Positions 1 through 11,318 of a stretch of DNA of 64,000 bases are shown here, piece after piece. The notes below the pieces were generated by a model. It searched no databases. It worked only from the letters and a program-made list of their open reading frames with translations, and was not told the origin of the DNA. Position numbers and translations under genes: made by a program. The stretch lies in NCBI GenBank assembly GCA_000708835.1, contig DF237093.1:34973-98972 (forward strand), given 5' to 3'. Position 1 is the first letter of the stretch, and each line of letters opens with the position of its first letter. Source of the DNA: Klebsormidium nitens. Taxonomy: Eukaryota; Streptophyta; Klebsormidiophyceae; Klebsormidiales; Klebsormidiaceae.

Positions 1-212
1 CATGTCTTCGAGAAGCGGTTACTGACAATGAACAGATTAACGCCCACCTGCTCTCAAATTTTTATGTTATGAGCAAGAGCACGAGGAGAAGAAGTCGAGA
101 GCAACTGAAGTAAGGTTGGACCCCGTATGGAGAGGACATGTCCTGTAAAAGAAAGTATGCTTGGTAAAATGTAAGAAGCCCAAGGATGCTATAGCAAATC
201 TGACCGACGAAC

Positions 213-2034
213 CGTCCCATAGGAACGGCGAAGATGCAGTCGAGCCACGGGCTGCCCTTGATGGCCAAAGACTGAAGAGCGTTGCCAGCGATAATTCTTG
301 CTTTCCGCCATTTCGAGCGACGTTTTGAGAAGTTTACATGTACGCTGAGCACCCGTTGCTGACAGCTTCCCCGCAGGACGGAAGGGAATGCAATCCAAGA
401 AACACCTTCGGTGCTCTAAAGTTCTCCCTAAGTGGGGCTTTGACAAATCGTCTCAATCCGCTGATTTTTAGAGGCCGAAAAAGCCCGCTCACCGTCTTGC
501 CATCCTCAGCCATAGTGATTAACATGGCCTGCTTGTGTAGCTCCGCCCCTCGCGGCGAGGAGACGCACGCCCGCTCCGGGTCGCTCAGATCTCGTGTGAA
601 CTTCCGGCCGTAAGCATCTTGGAACCCGGCCTCGGCAGACCTGCCGACCATGGCGGCCATCAGGGAGCTGCCGTACGCGACGAGCCCCCCGGGAAGATGG
701 TGCAACATCTGGAAAACAGAGACACGTCCTGAGAAGGAGACCGGTAGGAGTCCCCACCGTCAGGTGGAAGTTAGCATCGTGAACATCGGCTGACGTGGCT
801 GTTATTGGAGACGGTTTCTATCCGGCCGGAAGATAGACCACTTGAGGACTTTGCCCATCCAATCAAGGAGGTGCTCAGAGTTCGGTGGCTAATTTTTCTA
901 TCAGTATCAGCGAATCCTCGTTTTGGTGCATGAGAAGAAAGCCGAGCACGCAAGGGAGTTAGGGAAGCCCTGAGAGGCACGATACCCGACACGTCTCAAG
1001 CTTTCTTATGTACCTTGCCGATTGCTGCGGCCCTGCATACCCAGCATCAGAATACTAGATACTGAAACACTTTCAGAATCTCGACAAAAATCAAGTCACT
1101 CGCACATGACTACTTCAAGGCTCCAGCAATCATCTTCTTACTTCACGAGCGGCCTATCAACGACAAGCTGTCTAGTTTCCTGCTGAGATAGGGCTTCTAA
1201 CGTGCCATTTGAATGCGTACCTTCAGCTTCCAACGCACGGCCGGGCAGCTGACCAGGTTCCAGGGCGCCAGGAGCACCATGCGGCCCCGCACCCGCTCCG
1301 GGGCGCGCACCGCCAAGCCAGCCGCAAATAAGCAGCCGCACGAGTGGCCCATAAGACCGAATTTCTCGATGTTCAGCCGGTCCAGCAGCTCAAGCACACA
1401 GTCTGTCAATGGTAAAAGGCGTGTTTAATCGCTTACATTCTTGGGCGGAAAAGAAGAGTGTGCTGCTCAAAAGCTTTCCCCCGTGCGCAGATTGTTGGAT
1501 GTGAGTAGCCAGTTTGGCTGATACGGCATTCTAAGGTCCCTACCAATGTTCGTGGATTACGAAGCTTTAAAAGGGAGAAGAAAATACGACCCTGAAAGGT
1601 GGTCCCTAAGAAGTTCAGACGACTGTAACTGTCGACATCTCTCCAGAACGCGCTCGATAACCAGAGAACTTTTATAATCAGATCTTCAATCAGAATCAAA
1701 CAAGGAATAATCTTGAGCCATTCAGAAGAGCCGAACTTGGCGTTCAGCAAGGGTCCTGATTGGAAAATCTTGCATACTTTAACCCGTTCACGAATCTACA
1801 GCTTCAAGTGCACTGGGCTCAGAAACGCCCGCAACTATTGAGTAGATTCAGTTGGTTTGCCTCACCTGCAAAATTTAGCACATTCAAATTCTCCGGGACG
1901 ACCGGCGTCGTCTTGCCCCTCCCTGGTCGATCCACACAGATCAGGCGCAGGTGCAGCTTTAGCAGCCCTTCTTCCAGAAAGAGTCCATACAGCCGGTTCC
2001 CACCCATACCTGTGAACATGACAACTGGAGCGCC
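213..2034 (-). CDS. alpha/beta-hydrolase fold protein, incomplete at both ends
   Basis: Four exons in transcript order: 2034-1866, 1402-1221, 708-493, and 271 to about 213. Phases join cleanly (169 nt ends in phase 1, +182 nt closes to phase 0, then 216 nt). Exon 1 carries GAPVVMFTGMGGNRLYG, placed where the oxyanion loop normally sits, followed by ICVDRPGRGKT. Exon 2 carries the nucleophile elbow GHSCG inside KFGLMGHSCGCLFAAGLA and the following strand RMVLLAPW. Exon 3 is a lid-like helical region, and the last visible exon holds SPWLDCIFAVP. The 3' end of the last exon is uncertain (candidate donor at 212). The acid and histidine of the triad must lie left of the window edge. The first exon is also missing: the acceptor at 2034 needs an upstream exon I could not identify. 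The substrate is unknown. The fold call is firm; a narrower family is not. Confidence 0.8.
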
Positions 2035-3808
2035 CTGCACCAGAAGCGACAGACGTTCGAAATATTCAATTGGGCCCCGTTACTCTTGATTCAGATTCTT
2101 TTGAAAGTGAGTTCCTTGTTTTTGAGTCTCCAAGAACCAGCATATCCAGCGGGAAAAAGCACACTTTCTGTGCAACGCCAAAACGTTGTGTAGATGAACA
2201 GGTGAGGCGAATTGACAGGGAGCAGAGCTGGGGGAGGAGAACTACGTTACGCAAAGGGCGGCGACCAGATGAGGAAGTGAACGTGTTGCGTGGACTGAGT
2301 CTCATCTTACGCTGGCTGGTCTGCAAGCGGTCATAGATAGTAAGCTGGAAGAGCTTTCCAAGAGACGACCATGCAGTTTCAGCTTTTCTTTAAGGAGATA
2401 TAGCCCCTACAGCAGCATACAGGAACCCGTATCACACAACCTGGGAAAATGGGCATGGTAAAATCGGGTCCAACACATTCCTGAAGAATTACTCAGTAGA
2501 CCTTGTCTGCATACAACTAAGCTTATCAAGATTACTTCAGACGAACCTGAACCAGCGGGTACGCACCAATGAATTGAGCGACAGTTGTCAAATCTCTACT
2601 GCAGTCAAGGAGATATATGTTGCTGATATTCACAAGGTGCCTGAGGCAGTGATGGATAGGGTGGTATACGATTACACTAAGCATAGAGCGCAGGCAATGC
2701 TAATAAAATAGTAGAGGAATGGCTACGTTAGCTCCTCTATTGCCCTTCTGCAGGCTGTGTGCAGGTGTCCCTGCTTCCTCCCCATTCCAACAGATTCTGG
2801 CAGGAGGTGCATGATACTATTCAAACGTCACACCTGGGGGTCGCCAACTTCCGAGTAACTGACGATTGTGCCGCTTTTTGACAGTTGCTGCACCTGGCAC
2901 ATGCGGGGGGATTGGAGCAGCTTCCCAATCTCAGCAGCCATGCCAGAACCAGACGCGCCATCGGACGCCCCCGACATTGGAGACCTCCCAGAGAACTTCT
3001 AAACGATTCAAAGCATCTGGAGAGGAAAAGCAATCAAGGGAGACTTATGGAGGCTGGCAGACTGGCAATCTTTGAAAGATACGGCTAAGTTTTGAGCTGC
3101 AAATATGGTTGTGCACATGAACAGCTTAAAGAACCGCCTGGGAATTGCACTGCCGTCGTAGCCAGCAGGTCCCTGCTAATCCAGCACTTTGACAAACTCT
3201 TGTCACAAAAGCTTGCAGCTGTGCTGGGGCCAACAGAATTGAACAACGTCGTTACTGTTTTGATGGCAACCAGCAGACCCTAAATCATTGCGCAGCACAT
3301 GCGCACTGCGCCTCAGCATCGGCCTGAGTCCAGTTGCGTTGAGCAGTGTCCTCTACGCCGACGGCGACGGCGACGGCCCCAAAATCAGGTACACGTTTCT
3401 GCACTGAGCAACTCTGCGCAAGCAAGCATGCATGATGCAGTTCAGACTTCCAGTCGTTGGTAACGGAAGAGGACTTCGAAAGCTGATGCCTCTGACGTCA
3501 CAACCATCTGAATGGAAGCCTCATGGATTGCCCGCGTCCCATACGTCAGCACACGCTGAAGGGACCCCTTTCCCGCCCCCTGGGCAGGGGTCGGGCCCCG
3601 TCGACGAAGGCAGCTGGCCGTGCATGAGCTTGCTTGCAAGTTGCACAAACCCATTTATAGGCTTTCTGTTGCATTCCTGATTCATACAATCCTCCGTCTC
3701 ATCTCAAAGCGCCATTGTCACTGGCACTACTCGTGTCTCGTCCTTTCTTTCTTCCAGTTTCAGCTCACTGTCCTGCTGCAGCTCAATTCACACCATTTTC
3801 CGCTGACC
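2035..3808. other. intergenic or undetected 5' exon of the hydrolase
   Basis: No recognisable gene. Two adjacent short plus-strand open frames (2885-3088 and 3092-3283) have a somewhat protein-like composition; the second ends in a helical-looking stretch (HFDKLLSQKLAAVLG). They lie in different frames and have no convincing splice partners. The missing first exon of the minus-strand hydrolase should also lie here. The last part contains the promoter and 5' UTR of the VOC gene. Confidence 0.4.
3651..3660 (+). promoter_or_regulatory. TATA-like element of the VOC gene
   Basis: CCATTTATAG lies about 150 bp before the ATG at 3809, in an otherwise GC-mixed leader. Spacing would put transcription start near 3685 with a UTR of about 120 bp. 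This is a positional inference only. Confidence 0.35.
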
Positions 3809-4285
3809 ATGGGCGGCAAGGCCAAGAGCTACATTCGCGAGGGGGAGCCCCACCTCAAGCCCTTCATTGTCGTGCGGGGCGCAGACAAGGCGCTGGAGTT
3901 CTACCAGAAGGCGCTCGGCGCAGAAGAGCTCCATCGGCTGCGCTCGCCCACCGGAAAGGTGGTTCATGGGGCAATCCGCATCCAGGGCTGTCTCCTCATG
4001 ATTGCAGAGGAAGATGCTGAGAATGGGTTCAAGTCTCCTGAGCTCCTGGGCGGGTCAGCAGGAGGATTTGCTGTGTACTATGAGGACTGCGATGCGGCGT
4101 TCAAGAGGGCGGTGGAAGCGGGGGCAAACGTGGTTCATGAAGTGCACGATCATTTCCATGGGGAGCGGTGCGGGACGATCCAGGACCCCTTTGGGCACCA
4201 GTGGGCGATCACGACGCTGATTGAGGATCTGACGCCGGAGGAGGTGCAGAAAAAGATAGACGATATGATGGCACCGCCGTCGTAA
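3809..4285 (+). CDS. VOC/glyoxalase-fold protein (PhnB-like)
   Basis: Single-exon gene of 158 residues. The start is ATG 3809 in a strong context (GACCATGGGC); the frame is open 189 nt upstream but that part is not family-like. The sequence follows the vicinal-oxygen-chelate pattern of PhnB-like proteins: HLKPFIVVRGADKALEFYQKALGAEE at the N-terminus, a middle strand GAIRIQGCLLMIAEE, then YYEDCDAAFKRAVEAGA and a closing QDPFGHQWAITT. The tail DLTPEEVQKKIDDM is typical of this subgroup. Such proteins are small dimeric metal-binding enzymes or resistance-type binding proteins; the substrate cannot be read from sequence. In plants related single-domain VOC proteins have been linked to stress. It is the only multi-domain-sized intronless gene here, so a recent retroposed or acquired origin is possible. 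Confidence 0.9.
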   Translation: MGGKAKSYIREGEPHLKPFIVVRGADKALEFYQKALGAEELHRLRSPTGKVVHGAIRIQGCLLMIAEEDAENGFKSPELLGGSAGGFAVYYEDCDAAFKRAVEAGANVVHEVHDHFHGERCGTIQDPFGHQWAITTLIEDLTPEEVQKKIDDMMAPPS

Positions 4286-5236
4286 GTGGGGCCGTATTGA
4301 GTTTGTAAAGCTGAGAATGACAATGTTGAAGGGTTTGTTCTGTAATGTATACGTCTTGCTTAATAGCACAGCCCAGGAGCAGCTGCTGCCCAGCTGCTGA
4401 CTTGTTGAGCTTGTGAGTAGTGATAAAATTCCGTACAAGTTGCTGTAAGTGGTCTAGAAATTTTCACTTAAAACCTTAAGATTGCTTACTATATCATTAG
4501 TCTTGTCTTGTGAATATGAGAGTTGGGGTTGACAAACAATAGATGGACGTGGAAAATTTCGCTGACAAGATACTCTAAGAACATACTTTGAATAGTATAT
4601 GCACAGTTTCAGATCCTCTATATCTGCCCAATCTTCTTTCCCATACACTCCTGTCGGCTTGATTGAATGCTGGCTCCTTCCCGGACGCTGATCAGCACGC
4701 GGATTGCAAGGGCAGTGTGGATCTGGACCATCAGATTGGAAGAACTTGCGTCTGGGTTGGAGCTTGATGCTTTTGAAGCTCTTGAAAGTTGGTTCAAATG
4801 TATGATGAACATTTGACTGTCTGTCATTATGGAGGCATGAATCCTAAGTGATTCCATGTGATAACCCGTCGTGCATGGCCCACTCTGTTGAAATTCCAGG
4901 CATGGGCTGCAGCTACTTCTGCGCTATCCTAAACACACAATTGGTTCGTGTGCTCACAAGGACCACTGTCTGAGGGGTGCATATGGTGGGCTGTAATGCA
5001 TGGGGAATGATTGGCATGTGATCCATCTCGACGACAGTAAATCAATTTCGATAGCAAGCACTGCACGATCATGCAGCCCAGTGGGCTTGAATGAATAATG
5101 CATCGTAACTATCAAACAACTTCGAGATCAACTTGTGGAGCAAGGCGACCGAGCTAGGAGCAGCAGTGAAGAGATAGAATCAGTCGAAGTGAGAGCTATC
5201 TTGCACAAAGGACCTTGGAAGGTAGAGAGCAAATCC

Positions 5237-5581
5237 ATGACAGTGCACGAGTCCAATGATTCTCGTGCCAAAATTATTGAAATTCCCCTGATTCAGTGCA
5301 GGCCGAGGAGCGCAGCCGGATGCGCCTCTGCGCATCTTGACCTCACGAGCCTCGATCAACGTTATCAATACAAAGTAGTTTATGTGCGGGCTCTGTCAAA
5401 GGAGACCAGTGGCTTAGCGATCAAATGCTCGGGTGCCTGGATATCAAATCTGGACAGCTCAGAATTGTCTTTTGACCTTAGACTGCATTTCCTGGGTGTG
5501 TACAGTAATATGTATGTGATGTTCCCGATTCCTAATTCAGCGCGTCGGCCCCTTCAGACCATCTCCCAAACGTTCTGGTAA
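5237..5581 (+). CDS. weak open reading frame, 114 aa
   Basis: Frame from ATG 5237 to TAA 5581; it stays open upstream to about 5135 without another ATG. I see no motif, signal peptide or membrane segment and no relative elsewhere in the window. Composition is mixed and not obviously biased. It could be an orphan gene, an exon or chance; I lean to chance. Confidence 0.15.
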   Translation: MTVHESNDSRAKIIEIPLIQCRPRSAAGCASAHLDLTSLDQRYQYKVVYVRALSKETSGLAIKCSGAWISNLDSSELSFDLRLHFLGVYSNMYVMFPIPNSARRPLQTISQTFW

Positions 5582-8500
5582 CATTGCGCGCCGCTCGACG
5601 GCGCAACTGGACACACGTGACGAGTTCACATGAGTCCGCAGCTCAAGCACGGAGACCTGGAGGTTTCCAGCAAAGTTGCTTTGCTTGGCCCTCGCTTGCT
5701 TGCGCCGAGTTCAAACCGGCAGGAGGAGCCGCTGATTAGACAGAACTCAACACCTTTCAGAAAGCGAAGCAAGCCATCGATCTATCGATCGTGAGCCAGC
5801 TGGCACCTTTTCTATGGTACATTCAGCAGGCCACACTGGCCCCCGTGGCTTTACACATTTTCGAATTCAAAAACATTCTCCTTGTGTTTCAGGGCGTTCC
5901 GCTTGACCCAACGAATCGCCAGTACTGGAACTCGTTCTCAAGCCGCTCCAAGCGCAGCGCTGCGTGGCGCGCACCTTTAGAGGGACGTTGGCGCACCGTG
6001 TCTTCAATGATGTCGGCGTGCGCGAAGGCGTGACTCTGGCCGACAGTGACAACGCTCGGTCTGATTGACGTTGGTGTTTTTGCAGGGGGACACTCGGCGG
6101 CACCCTGAGAGGAGGCGCTCTCACTGACGGTTGTCAGTTGGATAAGGGGCCCCTTGCACGCGCGCAAAAAGGTGGAGGGCTGGTCGTTCGCGGAGCATCA
6201 TACGGAAATCCGCCCGACTTACGAGGTCAAAATTGAGATGGACTTCGCAGAAGGCCTGACCTGGGTACTCGGGGAAGAACGGCTTGCCTGTATCCTCAAA
6301 ACCCTCTAACTTCTTACAGCTAATAGTCAGTCCCGATTTTGAAAGCGGCCGTGCTTGCGGGCAAGATCTGGATTTTTGCTGGAAACAAGAATCGAGGACC
6401 CAACTCGATGAATCAACCTATCTGCTTTTCTTGTTCGGAGCCGCTCTTAATTATCGACGCTATCAAGAGGTTCAATTTGGTTGTGAAGACATATTCAGCC
6501 CCGAACTGACTGAGCGGACTTCTAAGATACCGGTCTACGTGAGCTCCTTGAAAAACTGAATTAGAAGACAGCCGCCCAGCTTAATTACGGGACCGCTTTG
6601 GAAGGAAAACCCGACTTGTTAACACCGTGCCCATTCTCCTTCTTCAAAGCAACTCCTTCCGGCTTTGAAGGACATCCACCACACCTAGACGGCTGCAGAA
6701 ACGCAGAGCCGACAACTACGATAATCCATTAGTTGGATGAGGACTTTCTATGGTCAAGCTTACAACCCCCACCTGATTTACCTGAAAGCACATCAGAGCG
6801 GTTCAAAAGTTCATCACGTCTTGTGCAGTCGCGTTCTCACCAAGCCGCTCAGTTCCGCTTGTAGATCGGGGAGAAGTCTCTGGGGTCCGGGGCGGCCAGC
6901 ACCAGCTTTCCCTGACGACTTCCCTTGGAATCTTGCACCGGGCCATGCGAAGAAGCGCAGCTCGTTCGCTTGAATTGCGCGCGAGCACGTGCACTTCTTC
7001 AGTTGCAGAAGATCAGCAAGTCCTGCAGGAAATCAGAGACCTGATGGGCAGCTCACATCGCTTGACCCTCGTTCCCTTCGTATGGTCCACAAACCTGCGA
7101 AGCAATTCTTTTTGTGATTCCGGGGTTTCAGTGACGCATTACAGGGAGTTGTGTAGGCTCTCAAAATACCGCTCTCAGCTCTGGGCGACTTCACCGTGCA
7201 AGTTGGAGAAGAAAAGGGAATAAGGTCAGGTAACAGATTGCAGATTATCAGGTCATGTCTATTCCACTCTCGATGCTTGCGGCCTCAGGAATTCTTCATA
7301 CTAAGGCGTGCGGCGTGTCAGAAACTTTGCCAACAGATTGTACAAGTTCATTTGGCATGTTATGAAGCAGCCTTTTGGAATTACAGGGGTCGACAAGCAC
7401 AGAAACAAGGTAGATTGAGATGTCGAAGCTCGTTCCTGTCTTGACCGAATTTGGTTCTGCAGTAGACCAGATTGAAATGGTAGCAAGCAATCAAGCAGAG
7501 TGGAGTCATTGATTATATTCATCAGAGATTCTTAGATTGAGTCATGTACCGTCAATTGGAAAAGCTCGGAAGCTCGCTGCGCCTCTAAAAGCACAGACCT
7601 TCGAGCATGGCGCATCACAGGTCCTGTTCAAGTTGTACGAATAACCCTTCAATCATACATGGCTTGCAGATGCATTTACTCAAAGAAAACAGCATAATGA
7701 CTCATCGATTGGAAGATGAACTCACTTCGTTTAGCTGACATTTGAGTTAAACCCTCGAACCTGTTTGAGTAGATGTTGCTTACTGGTTTGCCAGCTTAGG
7801 GAGCAAGAGCGGCATCTGATGTCCACCAGTACTGAACCACTCTTGGAGGGCTGGCCTCTTTTGGGGACTGGCCTCCAGTGCGAAAATGACTTGTACTTGG
7901 AAGCGCGGGCCCGAGATAGAGCGGCTTCAGGAACAATGGCTCTACATAAAGCGCTTGACCGTATGAAACTGAATGCGACCGCCGATCTGACGTGGTTCTG
8001 ATACCTGAACTAATGGAACTGCAGGGAGGCGAGAACGGGGGCCGGGGTCAAGGTGTTCAATGTCGAAGGCCGGTCGGAATCCTCGTTGCATCAATCTGCT
8101 GCGCTTGTTTGTGAACTCTGGTACGTAATTCGTTGCCTTCAACGGACGGGCTTTCTGAGAAGGTTAGAAAGTATAACCTACAGGACTAGAGGACCATCCA
8201 AAATCTAAAAAGTCAGTTCCCGGGTCAGATGGGGGTCAGATTTGTTATTTTCCCTGGTGAGTGGAGGAGGGCGCCTCGGGGGCGCCTCCCCCCGGGCCTC
8301 CCTAGTGGGCGCTCATACAGTGAGGTGAGCAGGTGCAGGTCGGATGCACGCACGGCCGCGACTTTTGTTTGAACTTGAAACTGTCAAGCTTAAACATCTG
8401 AACGTACAGTTAGAAGTGAAGGCGGCTGGCCGCTGCATGCGTGGCCGGCGCCCGGCCGGCCGCGCAAGGTTACGTCCGCGGCGGCCGTATTGCGCCGCCT

Positions 8501-8602
8501 AGTGGGAGGGGTTGGGGTTTGAATTTTCAGACCGCCGTACGCGGGCCCGCCTGGCCGCCTGCTCGCGACTAGTGCGCGCATTTGTCCAGGGGTGCTTCGG
8601 TT

Positions 8603-8610
8603 TAGGGTTT
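8603..8610 (-). promoter_or_regulatory. telo-box-like AAACCCTA upstream of ZF-HD-like gene A
   Basis: TAGGGTTT on the plus strand, about 210 bp before the ATG at 8817. In plants this motif is common in 5' regions of growth and translation genes. An 8-mer can occur by chance. Confidence 0.3.
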
Positions 8611-8816
8611 GCTCATCATTCATCATTCATGCTTCGCCTCTGATATCTAGCTGAGCGTGAACAGGGGCGCTTCCAACACCTAGCAGGGCGCTTTTGATAT
8701 GCATCTTTCCAGCGCTTGTGAACATCCGTCTTTGATTGACACTGCCAGACGAGGATTTTGTTCATGAAGCTGTTTAGACGGGATTATTGGATTGTCGTTG
8801 AGCACTGACGGAAGGA

Positions 8817-11318
8817 ATGGTGCAGCTGGGGAAGTGTTTACGAGTCAAAGGAGTTGGCAAGTGAGTTTCTATTTTCTTCGCTCGTGATGAGATCCTCCAT
8901 TCTGCATGTTACAGAGCAGCTTGCAACCAATCCATTGAGATGCTTTGAGAGCATGGTAGGTGTTTACTGAAGGCCTTGTTGGAAAGGACTGCAGATCTGC
9001 ATCACTAACGAGGTTGGCATATTTGCCACGGTTTGTGCTAAGAGGATTGTGTCATTGATTTGGGTAGCCTCTCACAAACTTTGGGGGCAAGGCAACTCCT
9101 TCCATCAGTTCTGTGATCTATGGCTTGTTTAACAAGGACACTGACAATATACAAATGTTTTCATGATGCAGCGGCGTAACCAGTATTGATGGCTGTCAGG
9201 TAAGCGATTAGCAGCGGGTATGGCTCTTATTTTTACTCTTCAAAGCTAATGCACAGGCAGCATTGGGTATCGTCAGCTTTCTAAGTGAAACTGGTCAGAG
9301 TGTTCCCCAAGTTCTACATTCAGTCCGCTTATGGTCAAAGCACCTTGAGCCAGGTTCTCGAACAGAGCACTTTGAATGGGCTCTTCTAACGTAGGTCTGG
9401 TTCTTTTTACAGACATGCTCAGGAACTGGGGCCCATCTGTTTCTCGTGTCCGCAGGCGTTCTCCCCCAGGCCCAAGAAACCCGAAAAGTGTGCGGCCTGC
9501 GGCTGCCATGCCTCCTTTCACCAACGCCTCGACGGGTCAGGCGCATACACTAGTGCAGATGCAGGGGCCGGTGTGCCTGGACCGGTAGCTGCCAGCAGCC
9601 AACCCCCTGAGTTGGCCATACTTCCAAAGCGAGGGCAGGTCTCCGCAAGGGGAGTCGCTCGCGGTGGCGCACGGAAACAAAGGAGCGCTCGGGTGCCGAA
9701 GACAGGGGGCGTGAGAGCAGAGAAGGCAGGGGCGGAAGTGGAGAAAGCAGGCGGGGGGGATGCGGAGAAGCCTGCAGCTGCGAACCGACCAAAGCGGGGA
9801 CCTGGGTCGAGGGGGGGTAAGGTAGTGGTTCGAGGTGCCGGAAGAGGCCGGAAGTCTAAACAGCTCGTGAAGGCGGATGGAGGAGCTTCCGGAGGGAAGT
9901 CCGCCGAAAGCGTCGTTGTTGAAGAGTTTCGGAGAGGGTCTAAGATTGGCGAACAACTGCTCCGGAAGGTAACTTCTGTTAAGGGGCCCGCTTCGAAGAA
10001 GATGGAAGGAGATGCGTACATGGGCCCTGGATCCAGGATGTTGACGATTTCCCGGAAGGCTGCACGGCTGGGGCTGACGGTGGACCACGTGGCCCCCAAG
10101 GTCGGGAAGGGCGAGGTCGACGAGTTCACAATAACCGAAGCGGCGGCAAAGCTGGGGATGAATCTCGATGTCAGGATCCCGGGCGAAGAGAATGCGACGT
10201 CGCTGCAGAGAGCCAGGACGATCGCCGCAAAAGCAAAGGGGCTTGGGTTGGTTTTGCCGGAGAAACCGACTGAGGAAGGCGGAGTCGGGACTGCTGTGCC
10301 TGGGTTCGCAAAGGCAAGTGCGGCTATGTCTGGAAGTATCGTGGTCGGGACGGGCATTGTAGATCTGACAGCTGAGGGGGAGGCGCAGGGGGCAGGGACG
10401 AAGAGGAGAGCGGCTGAGGAGATTGCAGGGGATGAGAAGAAGGCTCGGCCAAACTTTGGGGGGCGAGTAGAGGCTTGGATGAAGGCTGCGTTGCAGAAGT
10501 CGTGGGAGCAGGAGGGGGGTAGTGCACAGCAGAGCGGGGAGGAGGGGGAAGCGGGGTCTTCTGCGGACTCGATGGATGCCCTAGGTCAGGAAGGCATGGG
10601 GCGTGGAGATGCGGACTTGGGGGTGGGGCTAAGCGGCCTGGTAGTCGGGCAGGTGGGGGTACGAACTGCGGGCAAGGCGGGTGCGGCCGTGACGGAACCC
10701 AAGAAGTTTGGGGACGGAATCCTCTTTGCGCGCAAGACCCTGGCCGACCTTCTAAGCGAGAAGGCATGGCTGGAGAAGGACTTGGCGTTCCAGGAAGTGG
10801 ACTTTCAAAACAAGCACCTGTTCTTCCTGCGCTCGAAGCTGACTGCCAAAGGCGTCATTGACATGTACGACGCGCGGTTGTCGACCAGGATAGTGGTGGC
10901 GTATCTGGGCGGGCATGAAAAGGATCTGGCGGCAGTCAAGCAGCCGGTGGGCACGGTGCGTGTTGTTACGCAGAGGCCTTTCCCTTGCGAAAAGAAGCCT
11001 CTTGTGGCCGAGTGGATTGAGAGCAAAAACGGGTCCAACGTCGCGGAGGTTAGTCATCTGCTTGCACTTCAAGAGTATCGAAACGGGTCAGTGTCAGTCC
11101 CGTTGTTGGCTTACGCATACATGCGCATATTGAAACCGGCAGATGTCAAGTACGTTGTCATAGTGACCCAGCAAAAGTTGGTGGAGCGGTATCTCATGAA
11201 GCACTTCCTGTTTCTAGGCTTTGAGTTCATCGAGCAGACAGGGAACGGAGAGTGTGTGCTGGCACTAGATCTGGAGAAGGCGGTGGGGTTGCTGTATGGG
11301 CCATGGAGGTTTACCTGA
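8817..11318 (+). CDS. ZF-HD-dimer-type zinc-finger protein with an unrecognised C-terminal domain, copy A
   Basis: Exons 8817-8860 (44 nt), 9172-9199 (28 nt), 9456-11318; 644 residues. Joined, the N-terminus reads GKCLRVKGVGNGVTSIDGC then QAFSPRPKKPEKCAACGCH and ASFHQR. This matches the plant ZF-HD dimerisation finger (ECLKNHAA..GG...DGC.EF.P...CAACGCHR.FHRR), including the 17-residue span between the first two cysteines. Likely zinc ligands are C7, C23, C36, C39, C41, H42 and H46; the usual histidine of NHA is K here. After a basic Gly/Lys/Arg-rich linker come three TI-x3-A-x2-LG motifs (about residues 219-290), a SUMO-interaction-like IVDLT (about 324), a bipartite basic signal (KRR...KKAR) and a 200-residue C-terminal domain I do not recognise. 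No homeodomain is visible. It is probably nuclear. A paralog lies inverted at 32434-34764. Confidence 0.85.

Larger units (their letters stand above)
4286..8816. other. 4.5 kb without a supportable gene
   Basis: No known domain on either strand. Several segments look weakly coding: minus 5889-6100 (ending in RLERLENEFQYWRF), minus about 6130-6280 (CEVHLNFDLVSRADFRMM), plus about 6170-6270 (GWSFAEHHTEIRPTYEVKIE), plus 6284-6559 and minus about 7020-7200. They overlap on opposite strands and have frequent stops and no consistent splice chain. They may be relics of an old gene or chance. From 8240 to 8600 the DNA turns GC-rich, consistent with the promoter of the ZF-HD-like gene A. Confidence 0.4.

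Noticed and set aside
9257-9412. An extra exon 9257-9390 followed by a 22-nt intron in ZF-HD-like gene A
   Set aside because: It keeps phase, but the intron would be too short. Joining 9199 directly to 9456 gives the ZF-HD finger, and copy B supports this structure.
9518-10357. 279-codon minus-strand frame
   Set aside because: Antisense shadow of the GC-rich coding exon of ZF-HD-like gene A; its Pro/Ser/Ala-rich product matches nothing.
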